Assembly (NCBI GenBank): GCA_035416745.1
Contig: DAOLNV010000001.1
Coordinates: forward strand, 1-64,000
Length of the DNA stretch: 64,000 nt
Direction: 5' to 3'
Source of the DNA: Candidatus Hydrogenedentota bacterium
GTDB lineage: Bacteria > Hydrogenedentota > Hydrogenedentia > Hydrogenedentales > SLHB01
This document shows positions 1 through 9,565 of the stretch, in pieces; the first letter of the stretch is position 1; each line of letters opens with the position of its first letter. Position numbers and translations under genes: made by a program. A model generated the notes under the pieces. It searched no databases. It saw only the letters and a list, made by a program, of their open reading frames with translations, and was not told the origin of the DNA.

Positions 1-3000
1 AGATGAATCTCCTGAAACTCGCCGCGCTCGATAATGACAGCCAGACTTAAGGTTCTGTTCTCCGCGAGGGCGGTGCGCGCCGCACCGAGGAAATCCTTGA
101 GCTGGCGCCGGTTCTCAATCGCTCTATCGTTCACGCGCAAGATGTGATCCCCAACGGCGATCCCGGCGGCTTCATATATGCGCGCTCCCTGTGGCCCGTT
201 CTCCGGAGGCGCCCACAAACCGTTGAAGACCTCCCGCGAAGGAACCGGTTCGCCCAGGCGGGCATTCATGTCCTGGTTAACCTGAAGCAGTTGCTCGATG
301 CCTACCAGCAACACCCCGGCAAGGTATTCGACGCCCTCGCGAGCCGTCTCGCGGGGCAGGGTCACGGTACGCTCCGCAACAATCCGCGGATGAAACGCGA
401 AGCGCACCTGGATAGGACTGCCTTCCCGCACGATCTCAAACTCCAACTGTGGCGATATGGTTTGGTTCTCGAGATACTCAGCCAACACCGCGCGCGCGGA
501 AGGCGGCCCGTCGATAGAGTTACCGTTGATGCTTGTCACCCGGTCGCCGGCCAATAGACACAGCCGTTTCATCGCGTCGGCCATCGGGCCCTCGGCAATT
601 GCCAGGCCCGCCTGGGACGATGGAGCGGGTTCGGGCTGGCCGAGCAGGCCAACCAGGCGTTCAAGGCGCTCTCGCGCGCGTTCCCCGGTCGTATGCACGA
701 TCGCGGCCCGCATTGCCAGGCGCTCTTGCTGCGGCCATCGCTCCCCGAGCCGCGAGGCTTTCGCGGCGGCGTAACGTTCCCGCAGCGTGCTTCCCGGGGT
801 TGCGTTCAACTGTTCCATGCGCCATGGTCCCGCGAAATGGGCGGTCACGCGGCCGTCCCAACCCGCGGCCAGCATGCTTCGCGAATCCTGCAGGAATTGC
901 GCGTCAAGAAACGGATGATCGCCGCTCGCCAAGGTCACCAACTCATCGCCCGTGCCCGTTTCCCATATGCGTACCGTCTCATCATACGATGCGGTCAGAA
1001 TGCGGGCGCCATCAGGGCTGAACCGTGCCGATATCACTTCGTCACCATGACCAACGAGTTGATACGACGGTTCGCCACTCTCGACATCCCAGCATACTAC
1101 CGAGCCGTCGTTAGACGCGGACAGCAGATGCGAGCCATCCCCATCGAACGCCACGTCGTTTACGCAGCCCGCGTGTTTGGCCAGGACATGAAGCTCGGCG
1201 CCGGTTTTCGCGTCCCACAGACGAACCGTATTGTCGTTGGCTCCCGTGGCGAGCAAGGTTCCATCGGGCGAGAACGCCACGCAGAGCAGCCGGTCCGTGT
1301 GGCCACGAAGCACCCATTGCTCCTTGCCCGAGCGCGCTTCCCAAACGCGCGCTGTCCCATCTCGCCCTCCTGTAACGATGGTGTCGCCGGTGGGGCTGAA
1401 TGCGATTGCCAGAACGCGTCCGCGGTGCCCGAAATAATGCGAGACTGTTTCGCCGGCGCCTGTATCAAGCACGAATACGCTGAATTCGTCCAAGGGAGCG
1501 GCGAGGAGAGAGCCGTCAGCGTTGAAGGCCGCCGATGCCGGCCCGAAGTGCGAAAAACATCGATGGGAAATCTGCGGGACCAGCTCGCGGCCATCATACA
1601 GGGCGAGGCCGCAGTCTTGGGTCGCAATAGCGATACGATTTCCGTCTCCGCTGACGACAACCTTGTGGACTGGCCCCGTTTGCTCGAGCAGAATACGCTG
1701 CGTGAGCGATCTCCGGGCATCCCATACTCGAGCGGTATTGTCTCTCGCGGCCGTGATTATGCGCTGGCTATCCGGGCTGAACGCCGCGGCCGCCACCCCC
1801 GCTTCATGCCCCGTAAAAGACGTGACCAGCGTAGCCCTGGCAATATCCCATACCGTCACCAGGCCCGCGTCGGATAGCAGAAGAACCATGCTTTGGTCCG
1901 GGCTGAATGCTCCGTTCTTGACTTCTTCCCCGTGGTTGAAAGAATTCACGAGACTTCCCGTTGCAACGTCATACAGGCGGCCGACGGCATCCGTTGCGGC
2001 TGCCAGCAGCAGCTGGTCATCGGGCGAAAAACACGTCCGCACAACATCGGCACTGCCCGGCTTGGTTCGGAATATCTCTTTGCCCGCCGAGATATCCCAA
2101 ACGACCGCCGCGCCGTTGTCTACATAGCAGACACGAGACCCCGCCGCGCTGTAGACAGGAAATGCGCCCCGCATAATCTGCACCGGGGTGCGGCTGGCGG
2201 CGGGAGTCCACAGGTACAGTTGGCCCTTCTGGGTGGCGCTGATCAGCGTCGTGCCATCCGGGCTCGGGTGTACGCTCACGACTTCGCTGTCGTGACCTTC
2301 GAGGATGTCCAGTTGTGCTCCTGAACGGGCGTCCCAAATCCTCACGGTGCCGTCGTTCGAGCCCGTGACCAGGCGGTTGCCGCCAGCTTCGAACTGTGCC
2401 GACCTGACGGAAGCCGAGTGCCCTTTGAACACGACCTTCTCTTGCGCCGTGGCCGCGTCGAAAAGGCGCGCCGTCCCATCCCAGAGTTCCAGCACGATCG
2501 AGGATTCATCGGGGCTGAACCGGCCTCCATTTATGAGTGCGTAGGGCGTCTTGATCACCGTCAGGGGCGCGCCATCGGCAGCGTTCCAGATGCGCGCGGT
2601 TTTGTCTCCCGCGAGGGTCAGGATACGCGTTCCCGGTTTGTCGAACGTGGCCTGAAACACGATGCCCTCGTGTCCCCGGAGCGTGAACAGGTCCTGATTG
2701 CATTGTTCGAGAAGATTGCCCCACTCCCAGTCACGGCGCTGCTCCGAGATGGACCAGACAAGCTTGTTCGCGCCCGCGAAATTCCGCTGCCGCACGTAGG
2801 CCTGAAGAAGCCGTATCTGGGCCACATACGCGGTGTGTTCGGCTTCTTCTCTGGCTTTCTCTGCCCGGTCTTCCGCCACGATGGCCTTATCCCGTGCGTC
2901 CTCGGCGAGCATGCGTTGGATGCGTTCGCGGTTTCGCGCCTGGTAGATCTGGATGTAGGAGAACACGGCAAGAAAGAGAATGATGCCCGCCGCCGCTGCA

Positions 3001-4370
3001 ACCACGTGCAGCACCGTCCGGTGTCTTGCGTAGTAGCGGCGCGCCAGTTCCCGGAGGCTGTACCGGTAAGTACGCACCAACGCCCCCGTCTGGAACCGTT
3101 TCACCTCCTCCGCAAGCGCCACCACGGATTCATAACGGTCGGAAGGCTTCTTTTGCAGGGCTTTCTCGCAGATGCTTACAAGCTCGGGGGGAGCATCGCG
3201 TTCTTTTTCGAGGACGGGCGGGACTTCTTGAAGGATAACCCTCCGCATGGTTTCGCTGGCGGTATCGGCTCGAAAAGGCGTGGTGCCCGTGAGAAGTTCA
3301 TATAACACTACTCCCAGCGAGTACAGGTCGGACCGTTCGTCAATCTGCTCTACCAGTCCCTGAGCCTGCTCCGGAGGCATATACTCCGGCGTCCCCATGG
3401 CCTGCCCCGCCTTCGTCTCCGGAAGGGGAGTCTCCTTGCCCGCAAGCCGCTGGGGCATATCGCGAATCTGTTGTTCGAGGGGATCTTCCGGCTGCGACTT
3501 TACCTTGGCGAGTCCCCAGTCAAGCACCACCGTTTCGCCAAACTCACCGATCATGATATTCGACGGTTTGATGTCGCGATGCAGCACTCCCCGGCTGTGG
3601 GCATAGGCGACGGCTTCGCACAGGTCGACGAAATGGGGGAGAAGGGCCAGGCGTTCGTCCAGCGTACTGCATGCGCGTAAGGCCCGGGCAAGCGAGCGGC
3701 CCCGCACGAGCTTCATCGTGTAATACAAATTGCCATTCGGGCGCCGCCCGATTTCGTATACGGGCACGATCGAAGGGTGCTCGAGCCCGGCGGTAACGCG
3801 CCCCTCTTGCAGAAAGCGCGCCGCAACCGCGGCCATGTACCGCACGGGGGTCTTCTCGGGCAGTATCATGCTTGTCTCGCTCGTGGGCAGAAGCTCCTTG
3901 AGCGCAACATCCCGCCCCATTTTCAAATCGTGGGCCAGCAAGATACGCCCCATCCCTCCCCGGCCATACTCGGACGTCTTCGTATAACGCCCCGGGATTT
4001 CTTCTATGGGCTCCATTTCGCCCCACAGCGAGAACGAAAAAGGGGCATCCTTCATCGGGGTGGTGGTGCGGCCGCGCGGGGTAGAAAGCGTTCGGGCAGG
4101 GTCCAGGGACCTCCATAGGGCCTCCTCGCCCCCGAGCGAGTCGAGTGCGGCGCCAGCATCGCCGCCGTGGGCCTGCGCAGCCGCCTCGGCCATGCGCCGA
4201 ATGAGTTCGGCCTCTTCCGCGGACACCGCGCCCGCATCAGCCAGTCTCGCGGGCAGCGAGACCGAACTGTCCTCCGAAGCGCCTCCCAATGCCTCAAGCA
4301 GGTCCGCCCGTGAAAGACGCTTGAGGTGCAAAGCGAGGAGGGCGCAAAGTGCATTCCAGGCCCCAGCCAT
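1..4370 (-). CDS. Ser/Thr protein kinase with WD40 repeats and PDZ-like tail (partial)
   Basis: Membrane-bound eukaryote-type protein kinase fused to a beta-propeller sensor. After about 110 variable residues comes a kinase domain: glycine-rich loop YGRGGMGRI near residue 133, VALKE lysine near 157, HRDIKPSN catalytic loop near 264 and an APE-like PEYMPPEQA. A single membrane helix lies near 450-468, followed by a charged helix. Many WD40 repeats (roughly residues 560-1170, with recurring SGS..GTVRIWDA-like units) and at least two PDZ-like segments (GDRVTSING, GDHILRVND) follow. The start is the ATG behind GAGGGG. The frame stays open to base 1, so the C-terminus lies outside the window. The kinase family is certain; its substrate is unknown. 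Confidence 0.93.
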   Translation of the reverse strand, partial: MAGAWNALCALLALHLKRLSRADLLEALGGASEDSSVSLPARLADAGAVSAEEAELIRRMAEAAAQAHGGDAGAALDSLGGEEALWRSLDPARTLSTPRGRTTTPMKDAPFSFSLWGEMEPIEEIPGRYTKTSEYGRGGMGRILLAHDLKMGRDVALKELLPTSETSMILPEKTPVRYMAAVAARFLQEGRVTAGLEHPSIVPVYEIGRRPNGNLYYTMKLVRGRSLARALRACSTLDERLALLPHFVDLCEAVAYAHSRGVLHRDIKPSNIMIGEFGETVVLDWGLAKVKSQPEDPLEQQIRDMPQRLAGKETPLPETKAGQAMGTPEYMPPEQAQGLVEQIDERSDLYSLGVVLYELLTGTTPFRADTASETMRRVILQEVPPVLEKERDAPPELVSICEKALQKKPSDRYESVVALAEEVKRFQTGALVRTYRYSLRELARRYYARHRTVLHVVAAAAGIILFLAVFSYIQIYQARNRERIQRMLAEDARDKAIVAEDRAEKAREEAEHTAYVAQIRLLQAYVRQRNFAGANKLVWSISEQRRDWEWGNLLEQCNQDLFTLRGHEGIVFQATFDKPGTRILTLAGDKTARIWNAADGAPLTVIKTPYALINGGRFSPDESSIVLELWDGTARLFDAATAQEKVVFKGHSASVRSAQFEAGGNRLVTGSNDGTVRIWDARSGAQLDILEGHDSEVVSVHPSPDGTTLISATQKGQLYLWTPAASRTPVQIMRGAFPVYSAAGSRVCYVDNGAAVVWDISAGKEIFRTKPGSADVVRTCFSPDDQLLLAAATDAVGRLYDVATGSLVNSFNHGEEVKNGAFSPDQSMVLLLSDAGLVTVWDIARATLVTSFTGHEAGVAAAAFSPDSQRIITAARDNTARVWDARRSLTQRILLEQTGPVHKVVVSGDGNRIAIATQDCGLALYDGRELVPQISHRCFSHFGPASAAFNADGSLLAAPLDEFSVFVLDTGAGETVSHYFGHRGRVLAIAFSPTGDTIVTGGRDGTARVWEARSGKEQWVLRGHTDRLLCVAFSPDGTLLATGANDNTVRLWDAKTGAELHVLAKHAGCVNDVAFDGDGSHLLSASNDGSVVCWDVESGEPSYQLVGHGDEVISARFSPDGARILTASYDETVRIWETGTGDELVTLASGDHPFLDAQFLQDSRSMLAAGWDGRVTAHFAGPWRMEQLNATPGSTLRERYAAAKASRLGERWPQQERLAMRAAIVHTTGERARERLERLVGLLGQPEPAPSSQAGLAIAEGPMADAMKRLCLLAGDRVTSINGNSIDGPPSARAVLAEYLENQTISPQLEFEIVREGSPIQVRFAFHPRIVAERTVTLPRETAREGVEYLAGVLLVGIEQLLQVNQDMNARLGEPVPSREVFNGLWAPPENGPQGARIYEAAGIAVGDHILRVNDRAIENRRQLKDFLGAARTALAENRTLSLAVIIERGEFQEIH

Positions 4371-4407
4371 GATACCCCTCCCTATCCGAGCCCCGCGCGC
4401 TGACCCT

Positions 4408-4436
4408 AATCTACCCTACTACCTCTACAAACGCAA
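4408..4436 (-). promoter_or_regulatory. Candidate sigma70-type promoter for the kinase gene
   Basis: On the minus strand TTGCGT and TAGATT are separated by 17 bases, and the -10 ends about 38 bases before the kinase ATG. It matches the consensus moderately and was found by eye. Confidence 0.3.
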
Positions 4437-4716
4437 CAAGAAGTTGGCCTGTCTCCATGCGCGGCCGGCCCGCTCACCTTTAACTTATTGAAATAAAAGC
4501 ACTTAGGCTACATCGCCCATGTTTCGCGCAGAAAAGTCTATTCATCTAGTTCGCGTTCGGCGTTCTCAGCGCTGCGCCGCTGGTGGCGTTGAAACAGGTT
4601 CGAGGCACAGCAGAAAAAGAGTGATGAGGGCATCTCCGGGCGCTGATACTCGACGGGCTGCAGAAATCCCGGTCGGGCAGCAGCGAGTAATCCGGAAACG
4701 GGATCGCGTTGGTGTT

Positions 4717-4830
4717 TTACAAAAGACCAAGCGCGATCGGGCTGGTTCTTATTTCACCGAAATCGTGAGACCCAATGACGGCGCTGTCCATCTCAACGGG
4801 CGCGTGAATCAGGATGACCGCTCGCTTCAT
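4717..4830 (-). CDS. Possible 37-residue ORF or gene remnant
   Basis: An ATG preceded by GGAGG at 8-base spacing opens a 37-codon frame starting MKRAVILIHAP and ending in TAA. Its beginning reads like the first beta-strand of a Rossmann-type enzyme, so it may be a decayed gene rather than a real small protein. There is no family assignment and confidence is low. Confidence 0.2.
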   Translation of the reverse strand: MKRAVILIHAPVEMDSAVIGSHDFGEIRTSPIALGLL

Positions 4831-5017
4831 CGTCAAAGCCTCCACGCCCTTAGCGGGTCCCGGCATCCTCAGTAAAAGAAGCTCAGTCGGCTCTCAAAGA
4901 ACAGAAACCGTGTTGCCTCCGCCTTTTCACTCTATACCGCATCCCCTCTTTCGTACACAGCGGCACGGACAACGATCGAATGGGGCCATCCCTGCGCTGG
5001 TGCGTGGACGGCGCATG

Positions 5018-5785
5018 TTACCTGGCGGAATCCGCCCCATCCGCGTCGAGTCCCAGTGCCTGGGCAAGCTTGGGTAACGTCTCCCCGGCTCGCCCCTGCA
5101 GGAAGACGTCGGTAATGGTCTCTGTAAAACTGGTATGTTCGATATTCGCCTCGATGATACGGGCGCCGTGACGTTTCGCGATGTAGGGCAGGTCCGCCGC
5201 AGGATACACCTGGGCCGAAGTACCGACAATCAGCACTGCGTTGCACTTCTCGCCCCATTCCGCAGACGCGCGCAAGGCATCCCCGGGGATCAATTCGCCA
5301 AACATGACGATGTCGGGTTTCATGAGTCCGTAACACACATGGCAACGCGGGGGAGCTGCGCCCGCCGCCAGCATATCAAGAGGACGCGTGTTGCCGCAGT
5401 CCATGCAGAACAGGTTCCGGGCGCTCCCATGATACTCGATAACCGTCTTGCTGCCAGCCGCCTGGTGGAGAGCGTCGATGTTCTGGGTAACGATTGCCTT
5501 CAGAAACCCGTGCTGTTCGAGGGCCGCCAAGGCAAAATGCGCGCGGTTGGGCTTGCACCCCGCAAAATCGCGGGCGAGTTCCTGCCAGAAACGCCACACT
5601 TTGGCCGGATTCTTGAGGTACGCTTCGATCGTGGCGTATTGCTCGGGAGGGTACTTGGCCCAGATCCCCCCGGGACTGCGGAAGTCAGGGATCCCGCTCT
5701 CGACCGATATGCCCGCGCCTGTTACTGCAATGGAGCATTCGGATTCTGACAGAATGGCCGCGGCTTTTTCGTAAGGCACTTCCAT
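5018..5785 (-). CDS. Sir2-family NAD-dependent protein deacylase
   Basis: Removes acyl groups from protein lysines using NAD+. It shows the sirtuin motifs GAGIS and GIPDFRS near the N-terminus, TQNID for NAD binding, the catalytic histidine in YHGS and a zinc site made of two C-x2-C pairs (CMDC and CHVC). A MKPDIVMFGE segment and a final GTSAQVYPA-type Rossmann motif follow. At 255 residues it is a compact bacterial sirtuin. The chosen ATG sits behind GAGGCGG; a longer frame upstream would run into serS. It lies 31 bases downstream of serS on the same strand, so it is probably the last gene of the parA-parB-serS-sir2 block. The acyl preference (acetyl, succinyl) cannot be read here. Confidence 0.93.
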   Translation of the reverse strand: MEVPYEKAAAILSESECSIAVTGAGISVESGIPDFRSPGGIWAKYPPEQYATIEAYLKNPAKVWRFWQELARDFAGCKPNRAHFALAALEQHGFLKAIVTQNIDALHQAAGSKTVIEYHGSARNLFCMDCGNTRPLDMLAAGAAPPRCHVCYGLMKPDIVMFGELIPGDALRASAEWGEKCNAVLIVGTSAQVYPAADLPYIAKRHGARIIEANIEHTSFTETITDVFLQGRAGETLPKLAQALGLDADGADSAR

Positions 5786-5816
5786 GGCCGCCTCGCGTGT
5801 TGTGTTCTTGCGCAAA

Positions 5817-7091
5817 TCAGGATATGGGAACGATGCGCTCCAGGCCGCCCATATAGCGGCGCAGAACCTCCGGCACAACCACCGTGCCGTCCGCCTGCTG
5901 GTAGTTCTCGAGAACCGCGATAAGGGTGCGTCCGACCGCCAGGCCCGAGCCGTTCAACGTGTGCACGAATTCGGGCTTCTTGCCGCGCCGTACGCGTATG
6001 TTCGCACGACGCGCCTGGAAATCGGTGCAGTTGGAGCACGAGCTGATCTCACGATAGCAGTTCTGCCCCGGCAGCCAGACCTCGAGATCGTAGGTTTTCG
6101 CCGAACAGAAGCCCATGTCGCCCGTGGACAGCGTCACCACCTGATACGGCAGGCCCAAACGCTGCAGGATGCTCTCCGCGTGGCCGGTCAGCTTTTCCAG
6201 TTCATCCCACGACGTCTCGGGCGCCGTGAACTTGTACAACTCGACCTTGTCGAACTGGTGCTGGCGCAACATCCCCCGCGTATCCTTGCCATAGGAACCC
6301 GCCTCGCTGCGAAAACAGGGCGTGTACGCAACACAGTTGACGGGCAGGACGGCCTCCTCGAGGATCTCGTCGCGGTACATGTTCGTCAGAGGCACTTCCG
6401 CCGTCGGGACGAGCCAGAGGTCGCGGCCCTCAACCGTAAAAGCCTCCTCCGCGAACTTCGGCAGTTGACCGGACCCTTCCATGGTCTCCCCGGATACGAG
6501 AAACGGCGGAAGGTATTCCGTATACCCATGCTCCTGCGTGTGGGTGTCCATCATGAAGTTGATGAGCGCTCGTTCGAGTTGCGACCCGGCCCCCCGCAAG
6601 AGCGAAAAGCGGGCGCCCGAGATCTTGCCGGCCCGCTCGAGATCGAGAATGCCGAGCGCCGTGCCCAGTTCGACATGATCTTTCGCCGCGAAACCGAATT
6701 GCGCCGGCTGGCCCCACCTCCGTTCGACGCGGTTCGCCGATTCGTCAGGCCCTGCCGGCACGCTCTCATGAGGCACGTTAGGAATCACCAGCAAGTGCCG
6801 GCGAACGGCCTCGTCCGCTTCGCGAGCCTTCTCCTGGAGGATCTTGGCCTTCCGGCTGACTTCGCGCATGGCCGCAATGGCTTCCGACGCATCTTCCTTC
6901 GTCTTTTTCTTCTTCGCGATTTCATCCGAGGCCCTGTTTTGCTCGGCCCGCAGCTGTTCGGCCTCGTAAATCAGTTCCCGGCGCGCCGCATCGGCCTCGA
7001 GCACAGCGTCCAGATCAATGCCCGCGTTGCGATTCGCCAACGCGGTCTTCAGCAGCGCCGTGTCCTCGCGTATGAACTTTATGTCAAGCAT
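5817..7091 (-). CDS. serS: Seryl-tRNA synthetase
   Basis: Charges tRNA-Ser (and tRNA-Sec if present) with serine in the cytoplasm. The 424 residues match the family length. An N-terminal tRNA-binding coiled coil (about 30-105, rich in Lys/Glu/Ala) precedes a class II catalytic core. That core shows motif 2 (CFRSEAGSYGKDTRG.. then RQHQFDKVE) and motif 3 (NGSGLAVGRTL), plus the TAEVPLTN serine-binding element. GAGGA lies before the ATG. It follows parB by about 70 bases and precedes sir2. Confidence 0.98.
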   Translation of the reverse strand: MLDIKFIREDTALLKTALANRNAGIDLDAVLEADAARRELIYEAEQLRAEQNRASDEIAKKKKTKEDASEAIAAMREVSRKAKILQEKAREADEAVRRHLLVIPNVPHESVPAGPDESANRVERRWGQPAQFGFAAKDHVELGTALGILDLERAGKISGARFSLLRGAGSQLERALINFMMDTHTQEHGYTEYLPPFLVSGETMEGSGQLPKFAEEAFTVEGRDLWLVPTAEVPLTNMYRDEILEEAVLPVNCVAYTPCFRSEAGSYGKDTRGMLRQHQFDKVELYKFTAPETSWDELEKLTGHAESILQRLGLPYQVVTLSTGDMGFCSAKTYDLEVWLPGQNCYREISSCSNCTDFQARRANIRVRRGKKPEFVHTLNGSGLAVGRTLIAVLENYQQADGTVVVPEVLRRYMGGLERIVPIS

Positions 7092-7160
7092 CTCGGAATC
7101 CTCTTTTCTGGAATACGTGTCTATACCGGAAAAATGCAGACGTGCACCACGGTTCGCCGC

Positions 7161-8048
7161 CTACCGGATACTTCGGATCAATCCCAGGAGCCGATCGAGT
7201 TCGTCCAGGTTGAAATACTCGATCTCGATCTTGCCCTTGGTATCGCCGCTGGCCCTCAGAGCGACCTTCGTGCCCAGTTTGCGGCGCAGCTCGTCTTCGA
7301 TGGCCGCCACATTGGGGTCTTTCGGAGCCTTGGGCTTCGGAGCCGCCCCCTCATGCGACGCCATCTTCTCGACTTGGCGCACCGAAAGGCCCTGGCCCAC
7401 GATCTTCCGGCAGGCTGCGATCTGTTTCTGCGGCGATTCAATCGCAAGCAGCGCCCGGGCATGGCCCATGGCGATACCGCCGTCGGCAACGCGCGCCTGC
7501 ACCACCTCGGGAAGGTTAAGCAACCGCAGCGTATTCGTCACCGTTGCCCGTTTCTTGCCCACCTGGTCCGCCAGTTCTTCCTGCGTCCAGTGAAATTCCT
7601 CGATAAGCTGCTTGTATCCCCGCGCCAGCTCGATCGGATTGAGGTCCTCGCGCTGGATGTTCTCAATCAACCCCAGCTTGAGCATGTCGGCGTCCGACAC
7701 CTCACGGCACACCGCGGGAATAGTCTCGAGATCCGCCATCACGGCCGCGCGCACGCGCCGCTCGCCGCTCACCAGCTCGTAGGCGTCTCCCGCCTTGCGG
7801 ACGATTACCGGCTCTTGCATGCCGTCGCGCCGGAGCGAGACGCTCAACTCCTCCAAAGACTCCTCATCGAAACGCATGCGGGGTTGTTTCGGGTTGGGCT
7901 TCAGCTCTCGAGGGTCCAGCATAAGAAGCCGCGGACCGGCCCCGTCGTCCGGATGCATATCGAGCGCCGACGAGGGGAAGCCGCCTCCCGAATTGCTCGA
8001 AATCAGGGCGCCCAGCCCCCTGCCCAGGCCTTTCTTCTTTCTAGCCAC
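7161..8048 (-). CDS. parB: Chromosome-partitioning protein ParB
   Basis: Centromere-binding CTPase that spreads from parS sites and loads condensin near the origin. The N-terminal leader KKGLGRGLGALI is the usual ParA-contacting motif. The CTP-binding ParB/Srx domain shows RMRFDEESLEEL and SGERRVRAA. The helix-turn-helix WTQEELADQVGKKRATVTN follows, and the C-terminal dimerisation region ends in FNLDELDRLLGLI. Its start overlaps the end of parA by eight bases, so the two are translationally linked. No perfect parS palindrome was found in the window by eye. Confidence 0.97.
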   Translation of the reverse strand: MARKKKGLGRGLGALISSNSGGGFPSSALDMHPDDGAGPRLLMLDPRELKPNPKQPRMRFDEESLEELSVSLRRDGMQEPVIVRKAGDAYELVSGERRVRAAVMADLETIPAVCREVSDADMLKLGLIENIQREDLNPIELARGYKQLIEEFHWTQEELADQVGKKRATVTNTLRLLNLPEVVQARVADGGIAMGHARALLAIESPQKQIAACRKIVGQGLSVRQVEKMASHEGAAPKPKAPKDPNVAAIEDELRRKLGTKVALRASGDTKGKIEIEYFNLDELDRLLGLIRSIR

Positions 8049-8799
8049 GCGATACCACCTCTCGTGCCAGGGCCAGATAGGCCCGCGCGCCCACGGATTT
8101 CAAATCGTAAAAGATCACGGGTTTGCCGAAGCTCGGCGCCTCGCTCAACGTCACATTTCGCGGGATCACCGTCTGATATACCCGGTCGCCCAAATGCGCG
8201 CGCACGTCTTCGACCACCTGATTGGACAGATTCGTATGTTGGTACATGGTAAGCAACACGCCGTGCAGCTTCAATCGCGGGTTGAGATTGTCCCGGATGA
8301 GCTTTACGGTCTGAAGCAGTTCGCTCAGACCCTCGAGAGCGTAGTATTCGCACTGCAACGTAATGAGAACGCTGTCCGCTGCGCTGAGACCGTTCACCGT
8401 CAACAAGCTCAACGACGGCGGGCAGTCCACGAATACGTATTCGTATTCGTCTCGAATGGGCTGTAAAACGTTTCGCAGGCGATATTCGCGCTGCTCCGCG
8501 CCGACCAATTCCACTTCCGCCCCCACCAGTTCCTTGTTGGCGGGTATCAGGTGCAGATTGTCCATCAAGGTCTTCTGGCGAAGGTCCCGCACGAATTCGC
8601 CGTTGACCATCGCGTCATAGATAGTGCCGTTGAGCGTGCTCTTGTCAATGCCAAGGCCGCTGGTCGCGTTTCCCTGCGGATCGAGATCGATAAGGAGCAC
8701 TTTCTTGCCTGCCGCGGCCATGCAGGCGGAGAGATTGATGGCCGTGGTGGTCTTGCCCACGCCGCCCTTTTGATTCGCAATGGCGATTATTCGAGCCAT
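8041..8799 (-). CDS. parA: Chromosome-partitioning ATPase ParA (Soj)
   Basis: Walker-type ATPase that drives origin segregation together with ParB. It has the deviant Walker A KGGVGKTT with its signature lysine, the switch region DLDPQGNATSG and Walker B VFVDCPPSLSLLT, and is 252 residues long. I chose the ATG at 8799 (MARIIAIAN) because AGGG stands just ahead of it; an in-frame GTG at 8814 would add five residues. It is the first gene of the minus-strand block with parB, serS and sir2. Its position about 5 kb from dnaA fits the usual parAB location next to oriC. Confidence 0.97.
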   Translation of the reverse strand: MARIIAIANQKGGVGKTTTAINLSACMAAAGKKVLLIDLDPQGNATSGLGIDKSTLNGTIYDAMVNGEFVRDLRQKTLMDNLHLIPANKELVGAEVELVGAEQREYRLRNVLQPIRDEYEYVFVDCPPSLSLLTVNGLSAADSVLITLQCEYYALEGLSELLQTVKLIRDNLNPRLKLHGVLLTMYQHTNLSNQVVEDVRAHLGDRVYQTVIPRNVTLSEAPSFGKPVIFYDLKSVGARAYLALAREVVSRG

Positions 8800-9056
8800 G
8801 CGGCCCTGCTCCACGTTACGGTCCTCTTATCCATCCAATCCCTGCCCGGGGTGCGTTCGTCGGCGGATGCCCGCGTCTGCAACCAAAGACCGCGGGCCAG
8901 TGCCACGCGCCAACATAGCGCCGCCTTCCCGCGCTATCTATTTGCACCCGAATGGCTTATGACAACGCAGCCGCGCCGGAACACGCCCCCCAAGGAACCG
9001 TATGATACGGGCGGGCCCTGCCGTAAGTCAATTTGGACCGCGATAGAACGCGAGTT

Positions 9057-9494
9057 TCACACGCCAAACTGGCGAAGGTGGTGTTCGAAATGGACTACGT
9101 GGAGGCGCGCCCAGTCGTCCACGCCCAATTCGCCAAAATAGGTGTCAGGATACGGTTCCAGTTCGTCAGCCTGTACCAGATTAAGATATTCTTCGAGCAC
9201 GGCGTGGAGGGTCTCGAGGTCGCCGTTCGGCATCTCGCCACGTCCGGGTGCCGTGATGTTTTTGGGGATGCGCAACCATCCGTGCAGGATCAGCGGCCCA
9301 ATGATATTGCGTGAAACCCACGTGCTCTGGTTCACGGGCGGGCCCCCCCGGCCCATCGAATAGCGCAGAGAATCGGTCAAATGCGCGAACAGCTGGTCCC
9401 GTGTCAGGCGCCCCCATCGGGGTTTGGCCTCGCGAGAAATACTTCCCAGACGCTCGAGAATCTCATCGGCGAAATCATGATCGAATGGACGCAT
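9057..9494 (-). CDS. DUF1569 / DinB-like four-helix protein
   Basis: A 145-residue cytoplasmic protein related to the DinB-like metalloprotein fold. Histidines that could bind a metal occur at the expected places: LFAHLTDSLRYSMG in the first helices and VVHFEHHLRQFG at the C-terminus. DUF1569 proteins have no defined reaction. The gene is 71 bases downstream of holA on the same strand and could be co-transcribed with it. A purine-rich GGGGGCGAGGG lies ahead of the ATG. Confidence 0.75.
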   Translation of the reverse strand: MRPFDHDFADEILERLGSISREAKPRWGRLTRDQLFAHLTDSLRYSMGRGGPPVNQSTWVSRNIIGPLILHGWLRIPKNITAPGRGEMPNGDLETLHAVLEEYLNLVQADELEPYPDTYFGELGVDDWARLHVVHFEHHLRQFGV

Positions 9495-9565
9495 ACCATC
9501 CCTCGCCCCCTTTCAGGAGCTCATCGTCTTCCGCGGCCGGGTCTTGAGGCGCGCCGGCTCGATGC

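Larger units (their letters stand above)
4371..5017. other. Intergenic stretch between the kinase and sir2
   Basis: About 650 bases without a convincing gene. It holds the candidate kinase promoter and one tiny minus-strand ORF (separate entry). An open plus-strand frame at 4519-4875 is Arg/Ser-rich, lacks a ribosome site and looks random. No tRNA-like fold was seen. Confidence 0.5.

Noticed and set aside
5784..8252. An 822-codon plus-strand open frame across serS and parB
   Set aside because: It lies opposite two certain genes, is Arg/Leu/His-rich and matches nothing; it is a high-GC shadow.
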